Below, piece after piece: positions 17,392-25,872 of a stretch of 64,000 nucleotides of DNA; position 1 is the stretch's first letter; every line of letters starts with the position of its first letter. Under the pieces are notes generated by a model, which did no database searches, was not told the origin of the DNA, and saw only the letters and a list, made by a program, of their open reading frames with translations. The stretch comes from Pirellulales bacterium. GTDB taxonomy: Bacteria > Planctomycetota > Planctomycetia > Pirellulales > JAEUIK01. Location of the stretch: assembly GCA_019694455.1 (NCBI GenBank), contig JAIBBY010000018.1, forward strand, positions 1 to 64,000, written 5' to 3'. The translations under genes and the position numbers were made by a program.

Positions 17392-19041
17392 TTACCTGTC
17401 TGGCTCAAACAGGCGATACGTCTTGTATCCGCCACTCAGATTCACCACATCAAAGCCGCGTTGCCGCAGCAATCGAGTCGCCAGGTAGCCGCGCTGTCCA
17501 ACCTGACAGTAGGCGACAATAGGGCGGTCTTTTGGCAACTCGCCGCTGCGCTGTCTAAGCTCATCGACAGGGAGATTGATTGCCCCGGGCAAATGACCCT
17601 CGGCAAACTCCTCAGCAGTGCGCACATCGAGCAAGTAGGGGCGCGCGCCGGGCGCGGCGGCCAGCACCGACTCGACATCGATTTGCGGATGATCTCCCCG
17701 CAATAGCCCGCTCGCCACAAAGCCGGCCATGTTGATTGGGTCTTTCGCCGATCCATATTGTGGCGCATAAGCAAGTTCCGCTTCCTCCAAGTCATAGACG
17801 GTCATGCCCGCCTGAATGGCGATGGCGAGCACGTCAATGCGCTTGTCGACGCCGTCGCCCCCCACGATCTGCGCGCCAAGCACTCGTCCGGTGTTGGGGT
17901 CGAATAGCAACTTGAGCGACATCGACTCCGCGCCGGGGTAGTAGGTGGCGTGATTGGCGGGGTGAATATAAATCTTGCCGTAAGAACGCTTGGCGCGACG
18001 GAGCGATTTCTCCGACGCTCCCGTAGCCGCGGCCGTGCGGTCGAATACGCGCACGATGGCCGTCGCCTGGGCGCCGCGAAAGCGCGATGGTCTGCCAAAG
18101 ACGTGATCCGCGGCGATGCGCCCCTGACGATTGGCGGGACCAGCCAGCGGAATCTGCGCGGGATCGCCGATTACGAAGTCGGTGACTTCGACCGCGTCGC
18201 CGACCGCGTAAATGTCGGGATCGCTCGTCTGCATGTGTTCGTTGACGCGTATGCCGCCGCGAGCGCCGACCGCCAGGCCCGCGTCGACCGCGAGTTGGCT
18301 TTCTGGGCGCACGCCGACTCCAAGCACAATCAGATCGGCCTGGATCGCGCGACCCGATTTGAGACGCACCGCCATGCCGTCGCCGGATTGCTCGAAGGCC
18401 GCCGCGGATTCGCCGAGCAGCAGCGTCACGCCGGCATTGCGGAGGCATTGCACGATCGGCGTTGTCATTTCCTTGTCGAGTGGCGGCAGCACCTGATCTT
18501 GCAACTCGATGAGCGTTGTGGCGATGCCGCGTCGGGTCAGGTTTTCGACCAGTTCGAGGCCAATGAACCCCGCGCCAATCACTGCCGCCCTGCGGACGCC
18601 ATCGTTCAGTCGTTTGGTAATGGCGTCCATATCTTGCAAATTGCGCAGCGTGAACACGCCGGACAAATCCAACCCCGGCAACGGCGGGCGGATTGGCGCC
18701 GCGCCCGGCGCAAGAATGAGCTTGTCGAATGGCTCCTCGTACGCGCGCTCGGTTGCCAGGTCGCGAACCCGCACGCGCTTGTTCTCGCGGTCGATCTCCT
18801 CAACCAACGAGAGTGGACGCACGTCGATTGCAAAGCGTTTGCGTAGGCGCTCCGGCGTCACAACGAGCAACTTGGCTCGATCAGTGATCTCCCCGCCGAT
18901 GTAGTATGGCAGGCCGCAATTCGCGAACGAGACGTCGGGGCCTTTTTCGAACAGAACGATATCGGCCGATTCTGAGAGACGTCGCGCACGAGCCGCGGCC
19001 GAAGCGCCACCCGCCACTCCACCCACAATAAGCAGTCGCAT
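17392..19041 (-). CDS. CoA-disulfide reductase-rhodanese fusion (pyridine nucleotide-disulfide oxidoreductase)
   Basis: 549 residues. FAD-binding GGVAGGASAAARARR at residues 7-21. Active-site cysteine Cys42 in SFANCGLPYYIGG, the hallmark of CoA-disulfide reductase and related NADH oxidases. NAD-binding GAGFIGLELVENL, second FAD motif DIYAVGDAVEV. The C-terminal ~90 residues are a rhodanese domain with RPYLLDVRTAEEF and catalytic Cys512 in CQVGQRGY. Fusions of this layout reduce CoA persulfides, polysulfides or CoA disulfide (family knowledge). GGAGG lies 8 bases before ATG 19041. A strong promoter with a palindrome between its -35 and -10 lies 70-100 bases upstream, so it is probably controlled by a dimeric repressor. 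Confidence 0.93.
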   Translation of the reverse strand: MRLLIVGGVAGGASAAARARRLSESADIVLFEKGPDVSFANCGLPYYIGGEITDRAKLLVVTPERLRKRFAIDVRPLSLVEEIDRENKRVRVRDLATERAYEEPFDKLILAPGAAPIRPPLPGLDLSGVFTLRNLQDMDAITKRLNDGVRRAAVIGAGFIGLELVENLTRRGIATTLIELQDQVLPPLDKEMTTPIVQCLRNAGVTLLLGESAAAFEQSGDGMAVRLKSGRAIQADLIVLGVGVRPESQLAVDAGLAVGARGGIRVNEHMQTSDPDIYAVGDAVEVTDFVIGDPAQIPLAGPANRQGRIAADHVFGRPSRFRGAQATAIVRVFDRTAAATGASEKSLRRAKRSYGKIYIHPANHATYYPGAESMSLKLLFDPNTGRVLGAQIVGGDGVDKRIDVLAIAIQAGMTVYDLEEAELAYAPQYGSAKDPINMAGFVASGLLRGDHPQIDVESVLAAAPGARPYLLDVRTAEEFAEGHLPGAINLPVDELRQRSGELPKDRPIVAYCQVGQRGYLATRLLRQRGFDVVNLSGGYKTYRLFEPDR

Positions 19042-19109
19042 GAGAGCCGCCTCCGTCGAACAGCAAGCGCCGCGTGTTGAGTCACAGGGCCGCCGTGATT
19101 TATTGTGTT

Positions 19110-19137
19110 GTTATATCGGAACATTCCGATATGTCAA
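19110..19137 (-). promoter_or_regulatory. Promoter with embedded palindromic operator for the CoA-disulfide reductase gene
   Basis: On the minus strand TTGACA (19132-19137) and TATAAC (19110-19115) are separated by 16 bases, a near-consensus housekeeping promoter. A perfect 20-base palindrome, ATATCGGAACATTCCGATAT (19113-19132), fills the spacer and touches both boxes. A dimeric repressor bound here would block RNA polymerase. ArsR-family sites often have this kind of AT-ended, centrally interrupted symmetry, but the regulator is not encoded nearby. Confidence 0.8.
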
Positions 19138-19380
19138 TGTGACCTCAGGCTGGAGAATGGCGACGGAAATGATCTACCGTTGGCCGTGACCGGCACTTTT
19201 GGAGAGGCGCCGGCGCCACAGATCGACCGGCCCGAGGGGGCGGAGAGTGCGAATCGAGGCGGCGCAGAAAACGCCGATTCTGTCTTGGCGTTTTGCTTGG
19301 CGCGAAACGGCGCAGATCGGAGCAATTTGGCGCCCTCTGGTGCAGTGAGGGAAGTGCCGATTGCCGAACTGGTCGAGAGC

Positions 19381-19409
19381 AAAAAGCAGCGGGAAAACTC
19401 GCGTTTTCC
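19381..19409 (-). terminator. Probable terminator after tRNA-Cys
   Basis: Hairpin GGAAAAC / GTTTTCC with loop GCGA (read on the minus strand, 19392-19409), followed after six bases by five T. It lies about 30 bases beyond the 3' end of tRNA-Cys. A separate T-rich run directly follows the tRNA. Confidence 0.5.
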
Positions 19410-19436
19410 GGCTGTTTTGCGAGGAAAAAAAAGAAA

Positions 19437-19508
19437 AGGCGCCGGTGGGAGTCGAACCCACGATGGCGGATTTGCAATCCGCTGCCTTAGCCACTTGGCT
19501 ACGGCGCC
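19437..19508 (-). tRNA. tRNA-Cys(GCA)
   Basis: 72-nt cloverleaf. Acceptor GGCGCCG/CGGCGCC, D stem GCC/GGC, anticodon stem GCGGA/TCCGC with loop TTGCAAA (anticodon GCA), T stem GTGGG/CCCAC with loop TTCGACT, discriminator T. CCA not encoded. Confidence 0.97.
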
Positions 19509-19828
19509 GATAAGGTCTTCAAACTAGGCAATTCTTGCGGATAGGGCAAGAGGAGCAATTGTAGCGACCATTCGGGTTGTACCTATTCCATCGGCAGTAC
19601 ACGGCTGCGGCTTGCGTCGTGACGGCGAAATCTTGGGCAAGCAGCGCGGATTTGATGGCTTGCTGGCGCCTTCGCCCCGTCGGGTCATGACTGCTGTGCC
19701 ACCGGCGGTCGCGAATTTGAAGAGCCGACGCCGCGAGCACGATGAATGCAAGTAGGGCGCTTGCGCCCTGTCGAACTTGTCCCGCGCTCCGCCAGCGGCG
19801 GCGCGATGAACCCCAGGAGGCGACACGG
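19509..19828. other. Intergenic region right of tRNA-Cys
   Basis: About 320 bases. A minus-strand open frame of about 100 codons (stop at 19519) crosses it, ending in a Cys-containing tail, but it has no ribosome binding site and overlaps the start of the next gene, so it is not called. The tRNA-Cys promoter must lie here. Nothing else recognised. Confidence 0.4.
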
Positions 19829-20185
19829 ATGGGCCTCATGCGATCGTTGACGTGGTTGTTGGACTTCTCCAAGCGGCGGCGCATTGCCGAAGCGGCGGCC
19901 GCCATCGCGCAGGCGAGTCAGAATCTGGTTTGGCAACGCGTCAGCGCGCGCTCCGCCACGATGCGAGCCAGCGAAGCGCGCGGCTACATTCGCGCCCGCG
20001 CCGCGCAGGTGATCTGGTCGCAAGTCGACCTGTATCTGGCCCACCAACGGGCGCTCGGCGCCGACTCGCGCGGCGAGCTGATCGATCTGGCGACCACCGA
20101 GACCTTGCACATGGTCGTCCGGCAATGGGTGCAGACCCGTCCGGGCGTTGCGCCTGCCCACGTCGCCACGCGCCGCGCGGCGTGA
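19829..20185 (+). CDS. Hypothetical protein, helical
   Basis: 118 residues. ATG 19829 follows AGGAGG with an 8-base gap, one of the best Shine-Dalgarno sites in the window, and is therefore preferred over an in-frame ATG at 19742. The sequence MGLMRSLTWLLDFSKRRRIAEAAAAIAQASQ and following is basic and mostly helical, with an Ala-rich stretch and a C-terminal segment ELIDLATTETLHMVVRQWVQ. No signal peptide; the N-terminal hydrophobic part is too short for a clear membrane span. Family not recognised. It stands 216 bases upstream of the phosphofructokinase gene on the same strand. Confidence 0.6.
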   Translation: MGLMRSLTWLLDFSKRRRIAEAAAAIAQASQNLVWQRVSARSATMRASEARGYIRARAAQVIWSQVDLYLAHQRALGADSRGELIDLATTETLHMVVRQWVQTRPGVAPAHVATRRAA

Positions 20186-20401
20186 TGCCTGGTCGGCGTC
20201 GCTGGGACGGCCTGGACAGCAACCGACGCTTGTTGGCGCGTTAGTTTCCCGCTGCGCCGGGAAGCTGCGCGCGACGGGGCCCGGCTTGCGGCAAGGTGTG
20301 CTGGCCATTGAGGTTTCGTCGCCGGCTCATTGCTGGCGATTGCGTCTGGCGTTACATTCGATGCGCAATCGAGTGGAGCGCCACGGACGCAAGCTAGCTA
20401 C

Positions 20402-21694
20402 ATGAGCCGTACACCGCGAAACATGGTGGTCGCCCAAAGCGGCGGTCCTAGCCCGGTCATTAACAACAGTTTGCGCGGCATCATCGAGGCCGCGCGCGAT
20501 CTGCCGGAAATCGGCACGATTTATGGCGGGCGGCACGGCATCGAGGGGGTGCTCAAGGAGGAGCTGATTGACCTGACGGCGCAGCCCGCCGAGGAGATCT
20601 CGCTGCTGCGGGTCACGCCGGCCGCCGGTTCGATCGGCACCTGTCGCTACAAGCTCAAAGAGTCGCAGCGCGAAGATTTTGAGCGCGTCATCGAGGTGCT
20701 CAAGGCGCATCAGGTGGGCTACTTCCTGTACATCGGCGGCAACGACTCGATGGACACGGCCAACAAGATTGCTCACCTGGCTCAAGAGCGCGGCCTCGAC
20801 TTAGTGGCGGTGGGCGTGCCCAAGACCATCGACAACGATGTGGGCGACAGCGAGTTTCGCCTGATCGACCACACGCCGGGCTACGGCTCGGTGGCGCGTT
20901 ATTGGACGCACATGATCCAAAACGCGAACGAAGAGAACGCGGGCAGTTGCCCCGCCGATCCAGTGCTGGTGTTGCAGGCGATGGGGCGCCAGATTGGCTT
21001 TATCCCGGCGGCGGCGCGACTGGCCGACCCCGGGCGCGAGATGCCGCTGCTCATCTATCTGGCCGAGCGCGCGGTTCCGCTGGAAGCGGTCGCCGATCAG
21101 GTGAACGACCAACTGCGCCGGGCGGGGCGCGCCATCGTCGTGGTCAGCGAAGGGTTCAGCGTTGGCGCCTTGGGCGAGGTTAAAGACCGCTTTGGTCACA
21201 CCATGTACGGCGCGAGCCAAACCACCGTGGCGCAGGTGTTGGTCAATTACCTGAACGAAGTCGGCCTCGCCGCCAAAGGCAAGGCGCGGGCCAACGTGCC
21301 GGGCACCGACCAGCGCCACAGCATGGCTTACGCGTCGACCGTCGATCTCGAAGAAGCGTATCGCAGCGGTCAAATGGCCGCGCTGCTCGCCGCGCGCGGC
21401 GAAAGCGGTTTCATGTCGACCATCCTCCGCCAGCCGGGCGAAATCTATGGCGTCTATTACGACAAAGTCCCACTGAACGAAGTCGCCAACAGCGAGCGGT
21501 CGTTCCCCGCGAATTGGATCAGCGAGTCGGGCGCCGACGTAACCGACGACTTTGTGCGCTACGCCCAACCGCTTATCGGCCAAGACATGTTGTCGCTGCC
21601 GATTATCGATGGACGACAACGCTTGGCGCGACTGGCGCCGATCTATGCCGACGCCAAGCTGCCTAAGTATGTTCCGCAGGCCGATCGCGCCTGA
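20402..21694 (+). CDS. pfp: 6-phosphofructokinase, probably pyrophosphate-dependent
   Basis: 430 residues. Converts fructose-6-phosphate to the 1,6-bisphosphate. Nucleotide/PPi loop AQSGGPSPVINNS at residues 11-23, then YIGGNDSMDTA where ATP enzymes have GGDGS, and VPKTIDNDV, where Lys replaces the Gly of the ATP-type PGTIDND. Lys at this place is the known marker of PPi-using enzymes. Further motifs MGRQIGFIPAAARLAD and VPGTDQRHSM fit the family. Start ATG 20402 gives the normal MSRTPRNMVVAQSGG. First gene of a run with a HAD phosphatase, 6-phosphogluconate dehydrogenase and an SDR, all on the plus strand. A PPi enzyme would be reversible and could also serve gluconeogenesis. Confidence 0.9.
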   Translation: MSRTPRNMVVAQSGGPSPVINNSLRGIIEAARDLPEIGTIYGGRHGIEGVLKEELIDLTAQPAEEISLLRVTPAAGSIGTCRYKLKESQREDFERVIEVLKAHQVGYFLYIGGNDSMDTANKIAHLAQERGLDLVAVGVPKTIDNDVGDSEFRLIDHTPGYGSVARYWTHMIQNANEENAGSCPADPVLVLQAMGRQIGFIPAAARLADPGREMPLLIYLAERAVPLEAVADQVNDQLRRAGRAIVVVSEGFSVGALGEVKDRFGHTMYGASQTTVAQVLVNYLNEVGLAAKGKARANVPGTDQRHSMAYASTVDLEEAYRSGQMAALLAARGESGFMSTILRQPGEIYGVYYDKVPLNEVANSERSFPANWISESGADVTDDFVRYAQPLIGQDMLSLPIIDGRQRLARLAPIYADAKLPKYVPQADRA

Positions 21695-21731
21695 CGCGCC
21701 GCCACTCATTCAACTTGTTTGACATTGCGAC

Positions 21732-22604
21732 ATGACATTTCAATTCACGCCGCGACATCAGTACCTGGTCGGCATCGATTCCGACGGCTGCGCCTTCGAC
21801 ACCATGGAGATCAAGCACAAAGAGTGCTTCATCCCCAACATCATCAATCACTATCACTTGCAGGCGGTGAGCAAATACGCCCGCGAGGCGGCGGAGTTTG
21901 TCAATCTGTACTCCAAGAGTCGCGGCATCAATCGTTTTCCGGGCCTGATCGAAACGCTCGACTGGCTCAGGCGCCGGCCCGAGGTGGTTGCCCGGGGGGC
22001 CAAGATTCCGCATCCGGCGGGTCTGGCCGACTGGCTCACGCGCGAAACTCGGCTCGGCAATCCGGCGCTCAAAGAGGCGGTGGAAGCGACCGGCGACCCC
22101 GATCTGATCCAAGCGCTTGGCTGGTCGCAGGCCGTCAATCAAGCGGTGGAAGAGATCGTGCGCGGCGTGCCGCCGTTTCCGTATGTGCGCGAGTGTCTGC
22201 ACAAACTGGCGCCGCACGCCGATCTGCTGGTGATCTCGGCCACTCCGAACGAGGCGCTGCGCCGCGAGTGGGAAGAACACGATCTGGCGGGCCTGGTCGC
22301 CGGTATCTGCGGACAGGAAACGGGCAGCAAGAAAGAGACGCTGGCCGCGGCCAAGCAATATCCGCCGCATCACGCGCTGATGGTGGGCGACGCGCCTGGC
22401 GACTACGCGGCGGCCAAGGCCAACGCGGCGCTCTTCTTCCCGATCAACCCTGGCGCCGAGGACGCCAGTTGGCGACGCCTTTACGATGAAGGCATCGATC
22501 GATTTATCAGCGGAACATTCGCCGGCAAGTTTCAGGATGAACTGCTGGCCGAGTTCGACACCTATTTGCCTGAGCAGCCCCCTTGGCCGTTGACCACGGC
22601 TTAA
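21732..22604 (+). CDS. HAD-superfamily hydrolase
   Basis: 290 residues. Motif I DSDGCAFD (nucleophile Asp16, general acid Asp18), motif II VISATPN, motif III Lys in GSKKETL, and motif IV MVGDAPGDYAAA are all present, so it should be an active phosphatase or phosphoglucomutase-like hydrolase. A large helical cap (about residues 25-140, with RFPGLIETLDWLRRRPEV) separates motifs I and II. Substrate unknown; its place between phosphofructokinase and 6-phosphogluconate dehydrogenase suggests a sugar phosphate. The gap to pfp is 37 bases, and a Shine-Dalgarno sequence is not obvious, so translation may depend on the upstream gene. Confidence 0.85.
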   Translation: MTFQFTPRHQYLVGIDSDGCAFDTMEIKHKECFIPNIINHYHLQAVSKYAREAAEFVNLYSKSRGINRFPGLIETLDWLRRRPEVVARGAKIPHPAGLADWLTRETRLGNPALKEAVEATGDPDLIQALGWSQAVNQAVEEIVRGVPPFPYVRECLHKLAPHADLLVISATPNEALRREWEEHDLAGLVAGICGQETGSKKETLAAAKQYPPHHALMVGDAPGDYAAAKANAALFFPINPGAEDASWRRLYDEGIDRFISGTFAGKFQDELLAEFDTYLPEQPPWPLTTA

Positions 22605-22662
22605 GGCTGTTCAACCAGTTAGCCTGCCCGCGCGAGCGGACCTTTCCCAGCGGAAGAATGAC

Positions 22663-24105
22663 ATGGCAGAGCTTTGCGACATTGGCCTGATTGGCCTGGC
22701 GGTGATGGGCGAGAATCTGGTTCTCAATATCGAGAGCCGTGGATTTCGGGTGGCGGTCTTCAACCGCACCACCTCGAAAGTCGACGACTTTGTGGCGCAG
22801 CGCGCCGCCGGCAAGCAGATTGTGGGCTGCCATTCGATTGAAGAATTGGTGGGCCAGTTATCGCGCCCGCGCAAAGTGATGATGATGGTCAAGGCGGGGC
22901 CGGCGGTCGACCAATTGATCGATCAACTGCTGCCGCTCCTCTCGCCGGGCGATGTGCTGATCGATGGCGGCAACACCTACTATCTCGACACCGAACGGCG
23001 CGTGAAGCTGGTCGAGTCGAAGGGGTTGCTGTACGTCGGCACAGGAGTGTCGGGGGGAGAAGAAGGCGCGCTGTTGGGCCCCAGCATCATGCCCGGCGGC
23101 AGCGAAAAAGCGTGGCCGCTGGTGAAGCCGATCCTGCAGTCGATCGCCGCCAAGGTGGGCGCGAACAACGATATTCCATGCTGCGAGTGGATCGGTCCCG
23201 GCGGCGCGGGGCACTATGTCAAGATGGTCCACAACGGCATCGAATATGGCGACATGCAGTTGATCTGCGAGGCGTACGCCTTGCTCGGCAAGGGCCTGGG
23301 GCTCTCCAACGCTGAGCTATACGACGTGTTCGCCACCTGGAACCGCGGCGAGTTGGACAGCTACCTGATCGAGATCACGCGCGACATCTTCAGCGCCAAA
23401 GATCCGGAAACCGGCGCCTACCTGGTCGACATGATTCTGGACGAGGCCGGCAGCAAAGGGACCGGCAAATGGATGAGCCAACTGGCCCTCGATCTGGGCG
23501 TGCCGACCACGCTGATCACCGAGGCGGTGTACGCGCGGTATCTCTCGGCGCTCAAAGAGGCGCGGGTCCGCGCCAGCCAGGTGCTGACCGGTCCCAGTGG
23601 CAAATACTCGGGCGACCGGGCGAAATTCATCGAGTCGATCCGGCACGCGCTGTACGCCTCGAAGATCGTCAGCTACGCGCAAGGGTTCTTTCAGATGCAG
23701 GCGGCCGCGGCCGAGCATGGCTGGCCGCTCAAGTTCGGCGAGATTGCCTTGCTGTGGCGCGGTGGCTGCATCATTCGCGCGCGCTTCTTGGAGCGCATCA
23801 AAGAGGCGTTCGACCGCGATCCCAAGCTGGAGAACCTGCTGCTCGCGCCGTACTTCCGCGACGCCATCGAGAAGGCGCAATCCTCTTGGCGGCATGTGGT
23901 GATGCAGGCGATCGAACTGGGCATTGCGGCGCCGGCCTTCACCGCAGCCATCAGCTATTTTGACGGCTATCGCTCGGCAAGGCTGCCCGCCAACTTGCTG
24001 CAAGCGCAGCGCGACTATTTTGGGGCGCACACCTATCGGCGCGTCGACCGCGAGGGAGTGTTCCACTCCGAGTGGCTCGACCTGCGCCGCAAACCGAGCG
24101 AGTGA
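22663..24105 (+). CDS. gnd: 6-phosphogluconate dehydrogenase, decarboxylating
   Basis: 480 residues, the usual length of the long NADP-type enzyme. Oxidises and decarboxylates 6-phosphogluconate to ribulose-5-phosphate in the pentose phosphate pathway. Seen: Rossmann IGLAVMGENLVLNI, then FNRTTSKVD (the N-R-T NADP-type pocket), GTGVSGGEEGALLGPSIMPGG, GGAGHYVKMVHNGIEYGDMQ with the catalytic Lys, and the C-terminal RDYFGAHTYRRVD. GGAAG lies about 10 bases before the ATG. Fourth-position partner genes are pfp and the HAD phosphatase upstream and an SDR 6 bases downstream, which indicates one operon. Confidence 0.96.
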   Translation: MAELCDIGLIGLAVMGENLVLNIESRGFRVAVFNRTTSKVDDFVAQRAAGKQIVGCHSIEELVGQLSRPRKVMMMVKAGPAVDQLIDQLLPLLSPGDVLIDGGNTYYLDTERRVKLVESKGLLYVGTGVSGGEEGALLGPSIMPGGSEKAWPLVKPILQSIAAKVGANNDIPCCEWIGPGGAGHYVKMVHNGIEYGDMQLICEAYALLGKGLGLSNAELYDVFATWNRGELDSYLIEITRDIFSAKDPETGAYLVDMILDEAGSKGTGKWMSQLALDLGVPTTLITEAVYARYLSALKEARVRASQVLTGPSGKYSGDRAKFIESIRHALYASKIVSYAQGFFQMQAAAAEHGWPLKFGEIALLWRGGCIIRARFLERIKEAFDRDPKLENLLLAPYFRDAIEKAQSSWRHVVMQAIELGIAAPAFTAAISYFDGYRSARLPANLLQAQRDYFGAHTYRRVDREGVFHSEWLDLRRKPSE

Positions 24106-24111
24106 CGACTG

Positions 24112-24909
24112 GTGGCGCATAACCAACCGAGCGAGTATCTCGACGAACTATTTGGCATGACGGGCCAGGTAGCCGTGGTCATTGGCGGCACCGGCGTATT
24201 GTGCGGCGCGCTGGCGCGGGGCCTGTCGCGCGCGGGCGCCAAGGTGGTGGTGGCGGGGCGCGACGCCGAGCGCGGCGCCGCTTGCGTGGCCGAGATGCGG
24301 GCCCTCTCGGCGCCGTGCTGCTATCTGCCGGTCGACGTGCTGCGGCGCGAGTCGATGCAAGAATTATTGGATCGCACGCTACGCGAATATGGCCAGGTCG
24401 ACATGCTCGTCAACGGCGCCGGGGTCAACTCGGCCAGCGCGTATTTCGACACGACTGACGAAGACTTTGCGCGGGTACTCGACAGCAACTTGCGGGCGGT
24501 GCATTGGGGCTGCCAGATCTTTGGGCGCCACATGGCCAGCCAACCGCAAGGGGGCTCGATTTTGAACATTGGCAGCGTGACGGCCGACCGGCCGCTGTCG
24601 CGCGTCTTCGCCTACTCGGCGTCGAAGGCGGCGGTGATCAACCTGACGCAAAACGTCGCCCGCGAACTGGCCCCGCAGAAGGTGCGCGTCAACGCGCTTT
24701 GCCCGGGCTTCTTTCCGGCCGAGCAGAACCGCAAGATTCTCGACGCCGAGCGGACCGCCGGGATCATGGCGGGCACGCCAATGAAGCGCTATGGCGAGCC
24801 CGACGAATTGATCGGCGCGGCGCTCTTGTTGTTGTCGCGGCGGGCGGGCAGTTTTATCACCGGCGCCAGCTACTACGTGGATGGCGGTTTCACCGCGATG
24901 CGGTTTTAG
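24112..24909 (+). CDS. SDR-family oxidoreductase
   Basis: 265 residues, GTG start only 6 bases after the gnd stop. Classical short-chain dehydrogenase: cofactor loop GGTGVLCGALA (about residues 25-35), NGAGVN, Ser155 in NIGSVTADRP, Tyr168 and Lys172 in YSASKAAVINLTQ, and the C-terminal SYYVDGGFTAMRF. The sequence style is close to gluconate 5-dehydrogenase/fructuronate-reductase-type SDRs, which would fit the sugar-acid context, but that is inference. Cytoplasmic, NAD(P)-dependent. Its 3' end overlaps the convergent methyltransferase by 4 bases (TTAG shared by both stops). Confidence 0.88.
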   Translation: MAHNQPSEYLDELFGMTGQVAVVIGGTGVLCGALARGLSRAGAKVVVAGRDAERGAACVAEMRALSAPCCYLPVDVLRRESMQELLDRTLREYGQVDMLVNGAGVNSASAYFDTTDEDFARVLDSNLRAVHWGCQIFGRHMASQPQGGSILNIGSVTADRPLSRVFAYSASKAAVINLTQNVARELAPQKVRVNALCPGFFPAEQNRKILDAERTAGIMAGTPMKRYGEPDELIGAALLLLSRRAGSFITGASYYVDGGFTAMRF

Positions 24910-25715
24910 GTCACGGACCGCGGCGCCGGCGGCTTCGTGCCGGCGGCCAGCACGTAGTATTGAATGTCGGCGGCCAGTTCGTAGGCTGGCCCCATCAGGT
25001 TTTGCAACTCGTCGCGCGATATCTTGCCATGCACGAATCGGTCGTGCATCACTTGCGCGACGGCTAGAAAGTGGGCGCGCCACGCCTGATCGGTCACGTC
25101 GATCACGCGTGGATTGTCGAAACCCGCCTCGGCCAGCGCGCCGCGATAGGCCGCTGGATCGCGAAGGTAGTTCTGCTCGTGATGATAGGGGCGCCGCCGC
25201 GCCGATTCGACCGACACCAGCACATCGGAAAGGATGAGCATGCCGCCGGGCTTGAGCACGCGCAGCGCTTCTTTCAAAAACTGCTGGCGGGTATGGAAGT
25301 GAAACGCCGCCTCGACGCAGATCACCGTATTGAACGAAGCGTCTGCAAACTCCAACTGCACGGCATCCATCAAGCGGAAGTCGACGCCGGGCGCTCGCGT
25401 GCGCGCGGTGTCTAGCTGCTTTTCCGAAATGTTGATGCCGGTCACCCGATGGGCCGGGTAGTGGTTCAACAGGTGGCGTGTCGTCTCGCCCTTGCCGCAG
25501 GCGACATCGAGAATCGAACCTTGCTTATCCGGGAGTAGCGCGAGCAACCGCTCCATGAGATTGCGGCAGGCCTGCAAACGCGTGTCGCCGGCCGACTCGG
25601 TGTAGCCGAAATTGGCCCATTCCGTGCCGTCGTACAGTTCCAAGAACGCCGGGTTGTACATTCGCGCGTCGTACCATCGGTTGATGGGATTGGCGAGAAT
25701 CTGCTGGCGGTCCAT
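24906..25715 (-). CDS. Class I SAM-dependent methyltransferase (sterol/tocopherol C-methyltransferase-like)
   Basis: 269 residues. SAM motif I SILDVACGKGETT (about residues 67-79), acidic end of the second strand VTGINISEKQ, motif II DASFNTVICVEAAFHF, and post-motif LKPGGMLILSDVL. The layout, with an N-terminal NRWYDARMYNPAFLELYDG segment, resembles the UbiE/Erg6 type that methylates small or lipid substrates. Substrate unknown. Single gene, convergent with the SDR, and 158 bases from the PEP-CTERM gene on the same strand. Confidence 0.85.
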   Translation of the reverse strand: MDRQQILANPINRWYDARMYNPAFLELYDGTEWANFGYTESAGDTRLQACRNLMERLLALLPDKQGSILDVACGKGETTRHLLNHYPAHRVTGINISEKQLDTARTRAPGVDFRLMDAVQLEFADASFNTVICVEAAFHFHTRQQFLKEALRVLKPGGMLILSDVLVSVESARRRPYHHEQNYLRDPAAYRGALAEAGFDNPRVIDVTDQAWRAHFLAVAQVMHDRFVHGKISRDELQNLMGPAYELAADIQYYVLAAGTKPPAPRSVT

Positions 25716-25872
25716 TGGATTACCTGCCCTTGTGCTGTGCCTGACCTGGGGAATCCCGGCGCGGCGCTGCCAGTATTTTCGACTACCGCACTGCGGATTG
25801 CGATAGCCGTGCGAACGCCCCTACGGGTGAAAAGTCGTTCATTCGCTCCGTGCAGGAATCGGCTTCTTGCCG

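Noticed and set aside
19105-19527. 140-codon plus-strand frame at tRNA-Cys
   Set aside because: Its C-terminus (GGSRTHDGGFAIRC) is the antisense of the tRNA-Cys gene, a common artefact. No ribosome binding site.
19519-19842. Minus-strand frame of about 100 codons beside tRNA-Cys
   Set aside because: Third-position GC is fair and the tail contains CSSCPIRKNC, but there is no ribosome binding site, it overlaps a well-supported plus-strand start and no family is recognised. Not enough support.
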